From the NCBI GenBank assembly GCA_018655275.1, contig JABIJZ010000002.1, positions 271,313 through 335,312 on the forward strand: a DNA stretch of 64,000 bases. Reading direction: 5' to 3'. The DNA is from Candidatus Peregrinibacteria bacterium (GTDB lineage Bacteria > Patescibacteriota > Gracilibacteria > UBA1369 > LOWO2-01-FULL-3). The number at the start of each line of letters is the position of its first letter. The first letter of the stretch is position 1. Shown one piece after another: positions 14,780-23,196 of this stretch. A model generated the notes under the pieces. That model saw nothing but the letters and a program-made list of their open reading frames with translations. It made no database searches and had not been told where the DNA came from. A program made the position numbers and the translations under genes.

Positions 14780-15583
14780 CTACCCAAGCAAAGCCTCCTC
14801 CGCAACCTTCAATTCCTCTTCACTCAGCGCAGCCCCATGATACTCAACCTTATTCTCAGCAAAAGGAACCCCCTTCCCCTTCACGGTATGACACCAGATA
14901 CAGGTAGGTTGCCTTTCGTTTTTCTTCGCCCGCTCAATCGCAGGAAGTAACTGTTTAAAATCATGCCCATCCGTCACTTGAATCACTCTCCAACCAAAAG
15001 ATTCGAATTTTGCCTGAATCGGATCAACATTCATGATCTGCCGATTCGTCCCATCTATTTGTAATTTGTTGTTATCAACAATCGCAATCAAGTTGTCAGA
15101 CATATAATGTCCCGCACTCATCGCCGTCTCCCAAACAATCCCCTCCTGAAGCTCACCATCTCCCAAAATCGCAAATACTTGGTTTGGCTTCTTGTCCAAC
15201 TTGAGACTCAACGCCAATCCATGTGCCGCACTAAACCCCTGCCCCAACGACCCGGTCGCAAGAGTAATTCCAGGAATCTTCGGACAAGGATGTCCTTGCA
15301 ACATCGCACCAACTTGCCTCAAATGCTCAAGCTCATCTTTATCAAAATAACCAAGATCCGCCAAAATCGCATACTGCGCCGGCACTCCATGCCCTTTCGA
15401 CAAAATGACATAATCCTTATCATCTTCTTTCTTCTGATCAGCCCGACCAATTCCATAATACAAAGCCACCAAAATATCCATCGCCGACATACTTCCACCA
15501 GTGTGACCACTACCAGCTTTGCTGATCATACGAAGAGCGTCCATACGAAGTTCTGCTGCCTTTTTTTTGAGGTCTTGAGTCAT
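14780..15583 (-). CDS. Transketolase, N-terminal subunit
   Basis: This is the TPP-binding half of the split transketolase. The 267 residues show SGHTGGSMSAMDILVALYY, SKGHGVPAQYA, GSLGQGFSAAHG and the TPP-metal motif GDGELQEG (141-148) with N at about 167 (VDNNKLQIDG). The ATG at 15583 (MTQDLKKKAAELR) is preferred over an in-frame codon 10 residues upstream because the -10 box lies at 15593-15598. With that promoter the transcript would begin only two or three bases before the ATG. lepB and the C-terminal subunit follow. Confidence 0.94.
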   Translation of the reverse strand: MTQDLKKKAAELRMDALRMISKAGSGHTGGSMSAMDILVALYYGIGRADQKKEDDKDYVILSKGHGVPAQYAILADLGYFDKDELEHLRQVGAMLQGHPCPKIPGITLATGSLGQGFSAAHGLALSLKLDKKPNQVFAILGDGELQEGIVWETAMSAGHYMSDNLIAIVDNNKLQIDGTNRQIMNVDPIQAKFESFGWRVIQVTDGHDFKQLLPAIERAKKNERQPTCIWCHTVKGKGVPFAENKVEYHGAALSEEELKVAEEALLG

Positions 15584-15592
15584 AGTGCCCAA

Positions 15593-15621
15593 ACTATAAC
15601 GCAGTTGCACCAAGCTTACAA
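15593..15621 (-). promoter_or_regulatory. Promoter of the transketolase-lepB operon (near leaderless)
   Basis: On the minus strand TTGTAA (15616-15621) and TATAGT (15593-15598) are 17 bp apart. The predicted start, near 15586, is about 3 nt before the ATG at 15583. It overlaps the divergent metK promoter. Confidence 0.6.
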
Positions 15622-15634
15622 CGTATAGTACAAT
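15605..15634 (+). promoter_or_regulatory. metK promoter
   Basis: TTGCAC (15605-15610) and TACAAT (15629-15634) are 18 bp apart, giving a leader of about 25 nt. The two divergent promoters share DNA, so polymerase binding at one should affect the other. Confidence 0.55.
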
Positions 15635-15665
15635 CCACCCGTAAAACTAAATTAAACCAATTAAA

Positions 15666-16799
15666 ATGACTTATCTGTTCACATCAGAATCAGTCACCGA
15701 AGGACACCCTGACAAAATCGCAGACCAAATCTCAGACAGCATCCTAGACGAAATAATGAAAGAAGATCCAAACGGAAGAGTTGCCTGTGAAACATTAGTA
15801 ACAACCGGCTTAGTACTGATAGCTGGCGAAATATCTACCACATGCTACGTAGACATCCCAAAACTCGCCAGAGAAGTCATACGCGAAATAGGATACGACA
15901 ACGCAGAATATGGATTCGATGACAAAGCCTGCGCTGTAATATCAAGTATCAACGAACAAAGTCCAGATATCGCACAAGGAGTAGACCCAGGAGGCGCAGG
16001 AGACCAAGGAATGATGTTCGGATACGCATGTAAAGAAACTAAAGAGCTAATGCCACTACCAATCACACTCGCACATAAACTAACAAAACGTCTAAGCAAG
16101 CTTCGCAAAGACAAAACTCTTGAATACATAAGACCAGACGGAAAAGCACAAGTAACCATAGAATACGAAGCACCAGGAAAACCAAAACGCGTACACACAG
16201 TAGTCGTATCAGCCCAACACACACCAAAAGTAAGCCAAAAACAAATCAAGACAGACATTATCGAACATGTAATAAAACCAATCTGTGGGAAATGGTTGGA
16301 CAAAGACACCATCTACCACATCAACCCAACAGGTAAATTCATCATCGGAGGCCCTCCAGGAGATTGCGGCCTCACAGGACGAAAAATCATCGTAGACACA
16401 TACGGCGGCTCAGCCCCTCACGGAGGCGGATCCTTCTCAGGCAAAGATTGTACCAAGGTTGATCGTAGCGCCGCATACGCGGCCCGTTACATAGCCAAGA
16501 ACATAGTCGCAGCCGATCTTGCTGAACGCGCACAGGTCCAACTCGCATACGCAATAGGAGTCGCAGAACCTGTATCTATCTTGGTTGAAACTTTCGGAAC
16601 ATCACAAGTCGAAGAACGCGCCTTAGAAGAAGCTGTCAGGAAAATTTTCCCACTATCCCCACTAGACATCATAGAACAACTAGAACTCCGAAAACCTATA
16701 TACAAGAAAACCTCAGCATACGGTCACTTCGGAAGACCGGAATTCTCATGGGAAAAAACAGATAAGGTTGAGGAACTAAAACTCCAAGTCGTTCTTTGA
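15666..16799 (+). CDS. metK: S-adenosylmethionine synthetase
   Basis: MetK makes S-adenosylmethionine from methionine and ATP. The 377-residue sequence has the ATP motif [28 protein letters not shown], the phosphate loop [15 protein letters not shown] and the C-terminal [12 protein letters not shown]. The length is normal for bacteria. It ends in TGA, one of several in-frame uses of TGA as stop. The last 24 bp overlap the convergent DUF4956 gene. Transcription comes from the promoter at 15605-15634 and the leader has no Shine-Dalgarno sequence. Confidence 0.97.
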   Translation: MTYLFTSESVTEGHPDKIADQISDSILDEIMKEDPNGRVACETLVTTGLVLIAGEISTTCYVDIPKLAREVIREIGYDNAEYGFDDKACAVISSINEQSPDIAQGVDPGGAGDQGMMFGYACKETKELMPLPITLAHKLTKRLSKLRKDKTLEYIRPDGKAQVTIEYEAPGKPKRVHTVVVSAQHTPKVSQKQIKTDIIEHVIKPICGKWLDKDTIYHINPTGKFIIGGPPGDCGLTGRKIIVDTYGGSAPHGGGSFSGKDCTKVDRSAAYAARYIAKNIVAADLAERAQVQLAYAIGVAEPVSILVETFGTSQVEERALEEAVRKIFPLSPLDIIEQLELRKPIYKKTSAYGHFGRPEFSWEKTDKVEELKLQVVL

Positions 16800-17459
16800 C
16801 GAAACAACACTTACGTCACTCACGCCCTCTAGGTCGCTCATTTTATTAATGAACTCACTTAGCTGATCCCCGTCCTTCAAACTAACATTGAAAGTGAACA
16901 CAAGTACTGTTCCTCTTTCCTTCGCATCAACATTTAACAAAGTTTGCTTCTTCAAATACTCCACCATTATTTCTTTGAAAACATCGTTCGAATGATCCTT
17001 CGCATTCATCTTGAAATTAAGAACATACTCAAGCCTGCGAAGCCCTCCAAAATTCGATTTATGCAAAATGAAGACTAAGGCACATATTACACCCACGCCC
17101 AAAATCCCAGGCAAAACCGAACCAAGCCCCATCGCCAAACCTGCAGACAATGCAAAGAAAATAAATGCAACATCTCTAACATCCTTAACCGCAGTACGGA
17201 AACGGATAATAGAAAAAGCACCAAAAATCCCAATAGCCGCCGCAATATTATTTTGAATCAAAGCAACGATAAAAGCAGTGATAACTGTAACCAAAACAAT
17301 CGCAGTACTAAAAGATTGAGAGTACGAAAACCCTCGATGAGTTTTTCTATAAGTCCACGCAATAGCAAATCCCAAACCAATAGCTGCCAACAGTAACAAA
17401 ATAAGCTCAACCGGATTACCAAAAATTGTCACGATAGCTTTTGCTTTAAAAATATCCAT
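16776..17459 (-). CDS. DUF4956 membrane protein
   Basis: The 227-residue protein has four hydrophobic helices (about 13-35, 50-68, 72-90 with [14 protein letters not shown], and 95-130) and a C-terminal cytoplasmic domain (about 145-227) that looks ferredoxin- or ACT-like ([37 protein letters not shown]). [32 protein letters not shown] is the DUF4956 signature. The family is usually encoded beside VTC-domain and CotH proteins, exactly as here. Its function is not established; a partner or channel for the VTC polymerase is one idea. It is the last gene of the long operon and overlaps the metK 3' end. Confidence 0.9.
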   Translation of the reverse strand: MDIFKAKAIVTIFGNPVELILLLLAAIGLGFAIAWTYRKTHRGFSYSQSFSTAIVLVTVITAFIVALIQNNIAAAIGIFGAFSIIRFRTAVKDVRDVAFIFFALSAGLAMGLGSVLPGILGVGVICALVFILHKSNFGGLRRLEYVLNFKMNAKDHSNDVFKEIMVEYLKKQTLLNVDAKERGTVLVFTFNVSLKDGDQLSEFINKMSDLEGVSDVSVVSSKNDLEF

Positions 17460-17477
17460 ATTTACAAAGTTAAAAAA

Positions 17478-18233
17478 TTAAAAGTAAGCTGGTAAACCAT
17501 ACATAGATTCTATTCCACTACAATACTTCGAGAAAGTATCCTTAGTTAACCCGTATTCCTCAATTATGTCATGAAACCACCTCGGCATCGCTCCATTGAA
17601 CTTCACTTCCATGACCACAAGATCATCAAAGAAATTCTCATAATTCGTATTGTATTTCAAGCCATCCGGCTTGGCAAAACTTATATCATAATCAAAAGTA
17701 ACTCTAAACTTACTATCAAATCTCGAGAAAAACGCTTTTCGCTTGTAGCTCACTAAAACAACAGGCTTCATTGTATTAACAGAATGCTCCCACAAAAATT
17801 CATTCAAGAACCCACCTCTATACGCCTCCGTCTTCATCAAAGAAAAAGGATCTTTCATAAAATCCTTAAAATCAGCACCCTTTACAATCATCCTGTCCTT
17901 CAAGATAACCTCCCCACTTCTTCTTTTAAGCTCAAGAAACATACTAGTCCTATCATTATAATCACGCACATAAGTTCTTATACGAACTTTTTTACGATTC
18001 ATAATCCCATCAAGCTTCTCGTGATAACATTTAAAACCAGGTGAATCCATATACAAGGTATGTACATCATACCCTGCATCATCCTGAGTATAATCATCCC
18101 AAACCATATAATTCATCATCTGGGGAATAATCCTATCCGCAATCGCACGAGGAACATGATATTTAAGCTCAAACCTTCGGAAATGAAGATTAGTTTTTTT
18201 ATCCTTCACAGATTTCGCAATACTTGCCTCCAT
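17478..18233 (-). CDS. VTC-domain protein (polyphosphate polymerase-like)
   Basis: VTC domains form a tunnel enzyme that polymerises polyphosphate from ATP in yeast; bacterial members are little studied. The 251-residue protein has the typical course: FRRFELKYHVP at 19-29, YDVHTLYMDSPGFKCYHEKLDG, the basic strand KKVRIRTY, FLELKRRSGEVILKDRM, VLVSYKRKAFFS, VTFDYDI and VMEVKF near the end. The alternating basic and acidic strands that line the tunnel are all present. It has no membrane segment and lies 18 bp before the DUF4956 gene. The 161-bp gap to the CotH gene is the only large gap in the operon. Confidence 0.9.
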   Translation of the reverse strand: MEASIAKSVKDKKTNLHFRRFELKYHVPRAIADRIIPQMMNYMVWDDYTQDDAGYDVHTLYMDSPGFKCYHEKLDGIMNRKKVRIRTYVRDYNDRTSMFLELKRRSGEVILKDRMIVKGADFKDFMKDPFSLMKTEAYRGGFLNEFLWEHSVNTMKPVVLVSYKRKAFFSRFDSKFRVTFDYDISFAKPDGLKYNTNYENFFDDLVVMEVKFNGAMPRWFHDIIEEYGLTKDTFSKYCSGIESMYGLPAYF

Positions 18234-18394
18234 TGTAAATTTTTAAAAACTTCACCACAAAGCTACATTAGCATTACATAAATTAAAAGGCCTCATATAT
18301 AAAATGTGGTTGCTCTTGGACCGAGAAAACAATGATAATCATAATAAGAACCCACCACAATATTCCTCTTCCAACCGCCCAAAATATAAATCTA

Positions 18395-21238
18395 CTATTT
18401 TATAGCCTTCCACAAACCAACACCAACGCTATCCATAGGGTACAAAGGATAATACTCCTTCAATTTCCCAGCATCTCCGTTCAAATCATCAAAATGCACC
18501 CAACCATTGCCTTTCAAAAGTTCATAACTCACTTCTTTATCTAAATTCCCTTTCCCTTCATAATCAATAATCGAATTTTCAATAAGCACCGTACTATCAT
18601 CACTATCCAACAATTTGCCATCAGCACTATTTTCAAAAGTAACAGCGACATCATTATCAAAAACAATGTCATTGTAAAACTCACAATGCCCTCCACTAAA
18701 GAAATTTTTCTTCTGATAGGCATTTATCCCCACCTCGTTATTTACAATAACACTATTCAAAATAACAGAAGTACTAGAATCCTTGCACTCAACTCCAATA
18801 TGACAAGAATCCAAGACATTGTTAACAGCAACAACTTCTGATGACTCACCAAAGCTAAAACATTTGTCCCCAGAACCATAGATATAGTTATCTTTCACAA
18901 GGGTAGTACTACCAGAAGTATCAACAGAGTCATTCCCATTATTCAAGAAAACATTCCCAATAATTTCCCCGCTCATAAAATCATAATCAATAGCATCAGC
19001 ACTATTTCTAGAGAATTGAGAATTCAAAACTTTCGAATCAGAATGCTTAAAATTCAAACCATCATCCGAATGTGAATATTCAAAAGAACTATGATCGACT
19101 ACAACATCATCAGCATAATAAACACTAAACATCCCCGAAAAATATATTCCATTTATAAATCTCTCATTACCATGCCGAATATTGAAATAGTCAAAACGAC
19201 TTCCACTAGCCCCCTTGTTGGCTAAAGCAAAAACTCCAAAAGGCTTTTCTTCATCCTGAGCCAACACATTTATTGGCCTATAAGAAGTCCCCTCAGCAAG
19301 AACTTTCCCATAAGAAACAAAAGAGATGTCCGGAGCCATTTCCAAGGTCACACCCGGCTTCAAAACAGTTGTTATTCCTGCAGGAACAACGATATCTTTA
19401 TCAATTTTATGAACACCTGAAGGAATAGTTATAGACCCATTGCCATAAGAGAACCTAGGGTATCTTCGCTTTACTCTAGCAAAGTCTTCTTCAAGATGAT
19501 CGACCTCACCAACAACAAGATCCCAAGGATGGATAGAAAACTCAGAAAGCAAAGACTCATCAAAAGTTTCTACACGCTCAGCCACAACAGGCTCACCAGT
19601 GATAACATTTTTAATCTCCACATTAGCCACCTCACAAGACGCAGGAAGATTCTCAACAACAAAAGAATATTTTAACGGAGCAGAAGTCAAAAATGACTCA
19701 AAATCAAAGAAATACTTAGGATCAAGTATCAAAGATCTCCCCGGAAAAAGCGTTTGATTCTCCAAAATAACATCCCCACCACTAATCGAGTATTTTTCAA
19801 CCCTACGAAGACCGTTTCTCCACCCCAATCGACAATTCCCAAAACTTATTTTTTTCAAATCCACTCCAGCCCAACCATCCACATAAAAATCGATCTGCCC
19901 TTTATCAAAAGTATAAGAAACCTTAGATTGACCTACTCTATCCAGAAAAGTTTCAGAAACCTCAGAAATCTGCCCAATAAGGTCATCAACGCCTTTCTCC
20001 CACTCTTCATTAGAAGAAGGCATTCTCAACCCATTGGCAGGAGCCTTGTAAAAATCAACCTCAACAGAAGGCCTAAGCTTTGTCCGCAAATTATCAATCT
20101 TTTCCAACAAAAAGTCGTCAAAATCACCACTATTCAAATATCCATATATTACTTTATATTTTTCATTAATAAAACCAGGGTCTTTATGCAAAGCAACATA
20201 TAAATCGTTGGTAAGAATATCCAAATAAGCATCATTTAAAAAATCATATCGATAGGCAGTATTATCAATCTCAACTTGCTTAAATTTGCCACTAGCATGA
20301 TCAAAATAAAGAACAATATTATGAAAAAAATCATAATGCATACCTTGAATCAACGTTAGCCAAGCCGAGAAATCAATCATATAATCAATATCAACAATAT
20401 CACGAAGCTCAAATTGCTCATCATTCTTCAAATAAGAAATAAGGTATTTGAGCGGAGTATAATCATTTTCAAAAAAAGAATCAGAAGTCCAAGTATAAGG
20501 AGTCGAGAAGAGATTGCAAGGAAGCCCCACATAAGCCTCCTTCCCCCTAGACCAAGTATTCTCACCAGAATAGACTTCCCCGCCAGTCAAACCATTAAGT
20601 TCAAAAAATTCCTTGTCCACACCCTCCGTATACAAATAAACACCAGCATAGTCATTATTCACATACAATTGAACAAATTTTCTTTCTGGAGACAAAACTC
20701 CCATCTTTTTCGCCAACTCACTCCCAACATAATTATTCATCATGCTAAGCCCCTTAGGGTTATTAAAAGTCAAAACAGAATTACCAAAAATAGTTTTATC
20801 ATCCTTAAGTTTAACTTTGTAGGACTTCTTCGGAAAAAACCAATGATAAGAATTATCCCCCTTGTAGCGAGCCTTTGCATCATACCAACTCCCATCATAA
20901 AACAGCTCAGCCTTTTTGTAATCATACCCACTTTCTGGCAGATCAGACTCCAAACTATTAATTCTATCATCATCTATTCTCAAATCAAATCTCGCAAAAT
21001 CTTCACTTTCAACAGGATCAGGGCTAACTTTACTCTTTAAAAAAGCTCCTAAATTTGCCAACTCCAATTCATAATATTTATCCAAGGAAAAAGTAGATAA
21101 ACTAAAATACCTGTCACTTATAGACAAATTCCAAAATGAAGAGAAAACAGACAAATGAAAAGAAATAACAACAATCACCAAAACAATCAGTGCTACAAAT
21201 AAGTTTCTTCCTGCTAGATAATCTTTAAATTTTTTCAT
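18395..21238 (-). CDS. CotH-type kinase domain fused to a right-handed beta-helix
   Basis: CotH proteins are atypical protein kinases that phosphorylate secreted or coat proteins. The 947-residue protein has an N-terminal membrane anchor (about 12-32), a CotH domain (about 65-440) with YDAKARYKGDNSYHWFFPKKSYKVKL (106-146) and the acidic active-site region HYDFFHNIVLYFD...QVEIDNTAY (298-329), a beta-sandwich-like part (445-570), and a parallel beta-helix (about 600-880) with many PbH1-type repeats such as SGEIIGNVFLNNG and SVILNSVIVNNEVGIN. The C-terminal part should lie outside the cell. It overlaps the TPR gene by 14 bp. The usual WDLD motif is replaced by EIDN, so kinase activity is not assured. 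Confidence 0.85.
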   Translation of the reverse strand: MKKFKDYLAGRNLFVALIVLVIVVISFHLSVFSSFWNLSISDRYFSLSTFSLDKYYELELANLGAFLKSKVSPDPVESEDFARFDLRIDDDRINSLESDLPESGYDYKKAELFYDGSWYDAKARYKGDNSYHWFFPKKSYKVKLKDDKTIFGNSVLTFNNPKGLSMMNNYVGSELAKKMGVLSPERKFVQLYVNNDYAGVYLYTEGVDKEFFELNGLTGGEVYSGENTWSRGKEAYVGLPCNLFSTPYTWTSDSFFENDYTPLKYLISYLKNDEQFELRDIVDIDYMIDFSAWLTLIQGMHYDFFHNIVLYFDHASGKFKQVEIDNTAYRYDFLNDAYLDILTNDLYVALHKDPGFINEKYKVIYGYLNSGDFDDFLLEKIDNLRTKLRPSVEVDFYKAPANGLRMPSSNEEWEKGVDDLIGQISEVSETFLDRVGQSKVSYTFDKGQIDFYVDGWAGVDLKKISFGNCRLGWRNGLRRVEKYSISGGDVILENQTLFPGRSLILDPKYFFDFESFLTSAPLKYSFVVENLPASCEVANVEIKNVITGEPVVAERVETFDESLLSEFSIHPWDLVVGEVDHLEEDFARVKRRYPRFSYGNGSITIPSGVHKIDKDIVVPAGITTVLKPGVTLEMAPDISFVSYGKVLAEGTSYRPINVLAQDEEKPFGVFALANKGASGSRFDYFNIRHGNERFINGIYFSGMFSVYYADDVVVDHSSFEYSHSDDGLNFKHSDSKVLNSQFSRNSADAIDYDFMSGEIIGNVFLNNGNDSVDTSGSTTLVKDNYIYGSGDKCFSFGESSEVVAVNNVLDSCHIGVECKDSSTSVILNSVIVNNEVGINAYQKKNFFSGGHCEFYNDIVFDNDVAVTFENSADGKLLDSDDSTVLIENSIIDYEGKGNLDKEVSYELLKGNGWVHFDDLNGDAGKLKEYYPLYPMDSVGVGLWKAIK

Positions 21239-22259
21239 TGGCCGAATTAATTAATTCTAAAATTTCAGGACCCACAGTTTTAGTAATCTTCATCTCTATG
21301 TTAACAAGATCCATGTCTCGTAAATTAAAATCAACACTTTTAAACAAATGAGAGTCTTGCTCAGAAGTAATAAAAACATTAGCATTAATTTTAGACAGAT
21401 TTCTCAACTCCCAATCACCAAAATCATCAAAAGTCTTCACAACCACACCCTTTTTAAGAAAATCCATTTTATTTATAACAATTTCGATAGGTTCAAATCC
21501 ATAGTTGTCAGCCGGATCTAAACGCATTTTATTAACAACAGCATTATCTTGCCAAAAAGTATTTTTGGACAAATCCACGCTGTAAGTCTCAAACTTATCA
21601 ACAATAAGTATATCTCTCACAGGAACAAACGTTTTAGATGAAAAACCTTCCTCATCATTTCCCAAATACAATTGCCCACTTTCAACATTATTAAAATGAA
21701 GACTATTTCGAAAATGATCATAATAACCAAGCATTTCGTTATAATCATTCAAAACAAAAAGAGTCCTTATCTTGGCCTCTACAGAAGGAATATGGTCCGG
21801 GTAAATAGACAAAGCCTCTTCAAAAAGATCCAAAGCCTTGTCGTAATCCTCCATCTCAAACTCAGCCTCCCCCCATCTATAAAAATACTCGAAACCATTC
21901 GGAACAAACTCAGTCAAATCCTTATAAACTTTAGTAGCCTTATTGAACGAACCTTGCTCTTCGTAAACCTGTGCCAGCAAAACAAAAGAGTTAATTTTTA
22001 TTTTAGAAAGCCGATTGCGAAATTGATTACAAGGGATAGTTTCCAAAATATAATCAAGCCTTTGAATGGCATCATCTGACTGTCCATCATCAAAAGCCTG
22101 TTTTGCAAAATCATATTCCATTTCCCACTGAAACAAATAATAATCAATCAACATTTTACCTGAATGATTATCAGAAATCCGACCATCTACAAATTTAATC
22201 ATTCCAGGAAGAACAATCAGCCCAATCAAAACAATCATCAAAAATATATTTTTCTTCAT
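21225..22259 (-). CDS. Membrane-anchored TPR protein
   Basis: The 344-residue protein starts with a signal-anchor (MKKNIFLMIVLIGLIVLPGMIKF), followed by four or so TPR-like helical hairpins (about 50-190), with the clearest at AQVYEEQGSFNKATKVYKDL and GEAEFEMEDYDKALDLFEEALSIYP. The last 140 residues are a beta-rich domain I do not recognise. It overlaps the CotH gene and follows an epimerase gene by 13 bp. TPR proteins often serve as scaffolds, so it may hold CotH or glycan enzymes together at the membrane. This is inference from position. Confidence 0.75.
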   Translation of the reverse strand: MKKNIFLMIVLIGLIVLPGMIKFVDGRISDNHSGKMLIDYYLFQWEMEYDFAKQAFDDGQSDDAIQRLDYILETIPCNQFRNRLSKIKINSFVLLAQVYEEQGSFNKATKVYKDLTEFVPNGFEYFYRWGEAEFEMEDYDKALDLFEEALSIYPDHIPSVEAKIRTLFVLNDYNEMLGYYDHFRNSLHFNNVESGQLYLGNDEEGFSSKTFVPVRDILIVDKFETYSVDLSKNTFWQDNAVVNKMRLDPADNYGFEPIEIVINKMDFLKKGVVVKTFDDFGDWELRNLSKINANVFITSEQDSHLFKSVDFNLRDMDLVNIEMKITKTVGPEILELINSANEKI

Positions 22260-22272
22260 TTAGTTTTAATAG

Positions 22273-23193
22273 TTAAATTGACTTCCACATCAGCTCTATC
22301 CCCTCCTCTAAACCAACAAGCCCCCTACTCCCAACTTCTTGCAACAATCGCGTATTGTCCAAAACAACCTTCTTTAAATAACAAGATCTATCGGGCAACC
22401 TTTCTATCGAAAATTCCTTGCCAGTCACTTTTTGAATCACTCTCACAAGGTCATTAATCGAAATCGGCACACCACTGCCCACATTATACAAATTGAAAGC
22501 CCTGTCCTCTTTCGAAAGAATCTGCATAGTTAAATCAACACAATCACCCACATAAATATAATCACGCACATTCTCACCATCTCCAAAAATAGTTATTGGT
22601 TCACCAGTTTTAATTCTGTTCAAGAAAATAGGAATAATCCCCTGCCCTCCCGCCAAATTCTGCCGTGTCCCGTAAGGATTTGAATAACGCAAAGCCAAAT
22701 AATTTAATCCAAAATTAATCTTAAAATACTCCAGGTATCTCTCTATAGTTAATTTCGAAATCCCATAAGGAGAAACTGGCATAGTCAGGTCATCTTCAGA
22801 AAACATATCTTTAGAAATATTCCCATAAACTGTCCCCCCAGACGAAGGGAAAACTAATTGTTTAACACCATTTTTCGCACACTTTTCCAAAAGCTGAACT
22901 GTTCCACGAATATTAGTATCAATATCAATCAAAGGATCATTTATCGAAGATGCTGGCGTAGTAAAAGAAACAAAATGAAAAACAATATCGATATCTTTCG
23001 TTGCCTTGTCGATATCATCTTGATTTAAGAAATCACCAGCAACAAACTCAATTTTATCTCTCAAATGCTCAAGGTTCTTACTTTTACCTTCAGAAAAACG
23101 AGCAAAAGCCCGAACTTCAAATCCTTTAGACAAAAGTCCATCAACCAAGTGACTTCCTAGAAAACCATCTGCGCCCAAAACTAAACATCTCAT
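22273..23193 (-). CDS. NAD-dependent epimerase/dehydratase (GalE-like SDR)
   Basis: An extended short-chain dehydrogenase that probably epimerises or dehydrates a nucleotide sugar. The 306 residues contain the NAD motif GADGFLGSHL (8-17), the catalytic Ser in PSSGGTVYG, the Tyr-Lys pair in YGISK, and LRYSNPYGTRQ in the substrate domain. It resembles UDP-glucose 4-epimerase and related enzymes, but the substrate cannot be fixed from sequence. The gap to the glycosyltransferase upstream is 3 bp, which places it in the same operon. Confidence 0.9.
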   Translation of the reverse strand: MRCLVLGADGFLGSHLVDGLLSKGFEVRAFARFSEGKSKNLEHLRDKIEFVAGDFLNQDDIDKATKDIDIVFHFVSFTTPASSINDPLIDIDTNIRGTVQLLEKCAKNGVKQLVFPSSGGTVYGNISKDMFSEDDLTMPVSPYGISKLTIERYLEYFKINFGLNYLALRYSNPYGTRQNLAGGQGIIPIFLNRIKTGEPITIFGDGENVRDYIYVGDCVDLTMQILSKEDRAFNLYNVGSGVPISINDLVRVIQKVTGKEFSIERLPDRSCYLKKVVLDNTRLLQEVGSRGLVGLEEGIELMWKSI

Positions 23194-23196
23194 TTT

